Assembly (NCBI GenBank): GCA_036009105.1
Contig: DASYMJ010000365.1
Span: forward strand, 1 to 7,705
Length of the DNA: 7,705 bases
From: JAFAVZ01 sp036009105
GTDB lineage: Bacteria; Acidobacteriota; Thermoanaerobaculia; Gp7-AA8
Direction: 5' to 3'
The notes below the pieces were generated by a model, which was given only the letters and a program-made list of their open reading frames with translations, was not told where the DNA came from and searched no databases. Every line of letters begins with the position of its first letter. Positions within the stretch are counted from its first letter, which is position 1. The translations under genes and the position numbers were made by a program. Of this stretch, positions 6,576 through 7,705 are shown piece by piece.

Positions 6576-7142
6576 CTACCACTCGGCAAAGACGTCGTTC
6601 ACCGGGATGGGAAGGTTCGGGAAGAAGGCTGAGGTGAGGGTGTCGCCCAAGCCGGCGTCGTTGACGAGCTCGAGCCGGTCGTTCTTGCGCAGATAGACGC
6701 GGACGCGGTTGCGCGGCGGATCGACAATCCAGTACTCGGCGACGCCGAATTCCTGATAGCGCCGCAGCTTGAGCACCTCGTCCCTGCGGCCCGTCTCCTG
6801 CGAAAGCACCTCGATCACGAAGTCGGGCGTCCCCTGCACGTTCTTGTTCGTCATGACCGCGGCATGCTCCTCCGTGATGTAAAGGAGGTCCGGCTGGACG
6901 ACGTCGATGTTCGAGAGCACGACGTCGACCGGAGCGTAGAAAAGCTCGCCGCAACGCCGCGCGCGTACGTAAGGAGCGATGATGAGAAAAAGGTTACCGG
7001 AGATCCTCTGGTGCCGCAGCAGTGGCGCAGCGTTCAAGAACAGCTCCCCCTCGACGATCTCGTACCGCTGGCCCTCGTCATCCGGAAGGAGGAGGTAGTC
7101 CTGGTAGGTCCATTTCTTCGAAGGAGAAGGCGCGACGGTCAT
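6576..7142 (-). CDS. Uma2 family (DUF820) putative PD-(D/E)XK nuclease
   Basis: This 188-residue protein matches the Uma2/DUF820 family throughout. It has the opening WTYQDYLLLPDDEGQRYEIVEGEL (11-34), APVDVVLS (70-77), VQPDLLYI (82-89), DFVIEVLS (107-114), KLRRYQEFGVAEYWIVDP (125-142) and a short C-terminal strand region. Predicted catalytic residues of the restriction-endonuclease-like fold are Asp85 and Glu111, with Lys125 as a candidate third residue. The family is widespread and often multicopy in cyanobacteria and other environmental bacteria; its biological role is not established. The ATG at 7142 is preceded by GAGG, which overlaps the treY stop, with a 5-base spacer, so it is probably cotranscribed with treY. 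Three sampled 60-base lines average about 59% G+C, well below the flanking genes, which suggests more recent acquisition. Confidence 0.88.
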   Translation of the reverse strand: MTVAPSPSKKWTYQDYLLLPDDEGQRYEIVEGELFLNAAPLLRHQRISGNLFLIIAPYVRARRCGELFYAPVDVVLSNIDVVQPDLLYITEEHAAVMTNKNVQGTPDFVIEVLSQETGRRDEVLKLRRYQEFGVAEYWIVDPPRNRVRVYLRKNDRLELVNDAGLGDTLTSAFFPNLPIPVNDVFAEW

Positions 7143-7149
7143 GGCAACC

Positions 7150-7705
7150 TCATTTTAGCTCCAGCATTGCCACCGGAAAGGTCGCAAAAATCTCGGCCAG
7201 ACGCAGCTTCTCCCCCTCCACCACCTCCCCCGTGAACGCGTTGCGCCAGCGTCCGCCGACGTCCAGCGTCTCGTCGCCCCACACCTCGCCAATGGGCGGT
7301 TTGCCAACCTCGGTGAGGCGGGTGGGGAAGCGGGGGGCGGCGATGAGGACGTCGTCGCCGCGGAGGAACGATACGAGGTGCGGTGAGCTCGAGGACACGG
7401 CGTGATACGAGCCGCGGCGGAACGTCTCCGCGTGGCGGGCCCGGACCTCGAGGGCGCGCCAGGTGGTGAAGAGCTTGACCCGGCCGTCGAACCAGCGGCG
7501 GAGCATCGTCTTCATGTCCAGCGCACCGCGAGCCTCGGCGGTCTTCACCTTGCGCAGCAGAGAGGCGCGCCGCTCGTAGTCGACCGGCCGCCGGTTGTCC
7601 GGATCGACCAGGCTGAAGTCCCACAGCTCTGTCCCCTGATAAAAGTCCGGCACGCCGGGCGAGGCGAGCTTGAGCACGACCTGCGAGAGGCCGTTGAGGA
7701 ACCCG
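7150..7705 (-). CDS. treY: Maltooligosyl trehalose synthase, C-terminal part (5' end beyond right edge)
   Basis: The reading frame is open from the right edge and ends at a TGA at 7152-7150, giving 184 C-terminal residues of a protein that is usually about 700-950 residues. The stretch FLNGLSQ followed by SPGVPDFYQGTELWDFSL and VDPDNRRPVDYERR is the conserved TreY C-terminal signature. The rest is a less conserved beta-rich tail ending FATFPVAMLELK. TreY isomerises the reducing-end alpha-1,4 bond of maltodextrins to an alpha,alpha-1,1 bond, making maltooligosyl trehalose, which TreZ then cleaves to trehalose. The GTG at 7677 is an internal valine, not the start, because conserved residues continue upstream to the edge. 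The catalytic domain and any treZ or glgX neighbours lie outside the window. The Uma2 gene follows after 7 bases. Confidence 0.93.
   Translation of the reverse strand, partial: GFLNGLSQVVLKLASPGVPDFYQGTELWDFSLVDPDNRRPVDYERRASLLRKVKTAEARGALDMKTMLRRWFDGRVKLFTTWRALEVRARHAETFRRGSYHAVSSSSPHLVSFLRGDDVLIAAPRFPTRLTEVGKPPIGEVWGDETLDVGGRWRNAFTGEVVEGEKLRLAEIFATFPVAMLELK

Noticed and set aside
7675..7677. GTG as the start of a short separate gene at the right edge
   Set aside because: Conserved TreY residues (FLNGLSQ) continue upstream in the same frame to the window edge, so this is an internal valine codon.
1..7705. CRISPR array, insertion sequence, tRNA or rRNA
   Set aside because: No regularly spaced repeats, transposase motifs, terminal inverted repeats, or tRNA/rRNA signatures were seen on either strand.

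Overview
The window comes from a GC-rich bacterium. Sampled 60-base lines of the core genes run at about 70% G+C or more. Coding is dense, with bacterial Shine-Dalgarno sites and stop/start overlaps between co-directional genes. A stressosome module beside GH57/GH77/TreY alpha-glucan genes would fit a soil or environmental lineage such as Acidobacteriota, Gemmatimonadota or Myxococcota. That placement is an inference; no rRNA or marker gene is present to settle it.

Left part (1-2547, minus strand): four tightly packed genes read right to left. They are an RsbR-type co-antagonist (RsbRD-like N-terminus plus STAS), an RsbS-type STAS protein, an RsbT-type switch kinase, and a protein joining an RsbT-like ATPase domain to a SpoIIE/RsbX-type phosphatase. 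The last one runs off the left edge. Together they form a stressosome core: RsbR and RsbS hold RsbT, RsbT phosphorylates them under stress and is released, and the phosphatase resets the complex. No sigma factor, anti-sigma factor or other output gene is visible here.

Middle (2548-2644): a 97-bp divergent intergenic region. It holds a good sigma70-like promoter and ribosome binding site for the stressosome operon. For the rightward gene there is only a -10-like hexamer close to the start codon.

Right part, plus strand (2645-6540): a GH57 glycoside hydrolase with a C-terminal DUF3536-type region, followed 2 bp later by a 4-alpha-glucanotransferase (malQ, GH77), in an apparent two-gene operon.

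Right part, minus strand (6576-7705): the C-terminal 184 residues of maltooligosyl trehalose synthase (treY) enter from the right edge, followed 7 bp later by a Uma2-family putative nuclease of noticeably lower G+C. This pair converges on malQ with a 35-bp gap that shows no clear terminator.

The carbohydrate genes suggest turnover of glycogen or malto-oligosaccharides and trehalose production. The divergent stressosome raises the possibility that stress sensing and storage or compatible-solute metabolism are linked. The sequence shows only the adjacency, not the regulation. I saw no tRNA, rRNA, CRISPR array, insertion sequence or attachment site.
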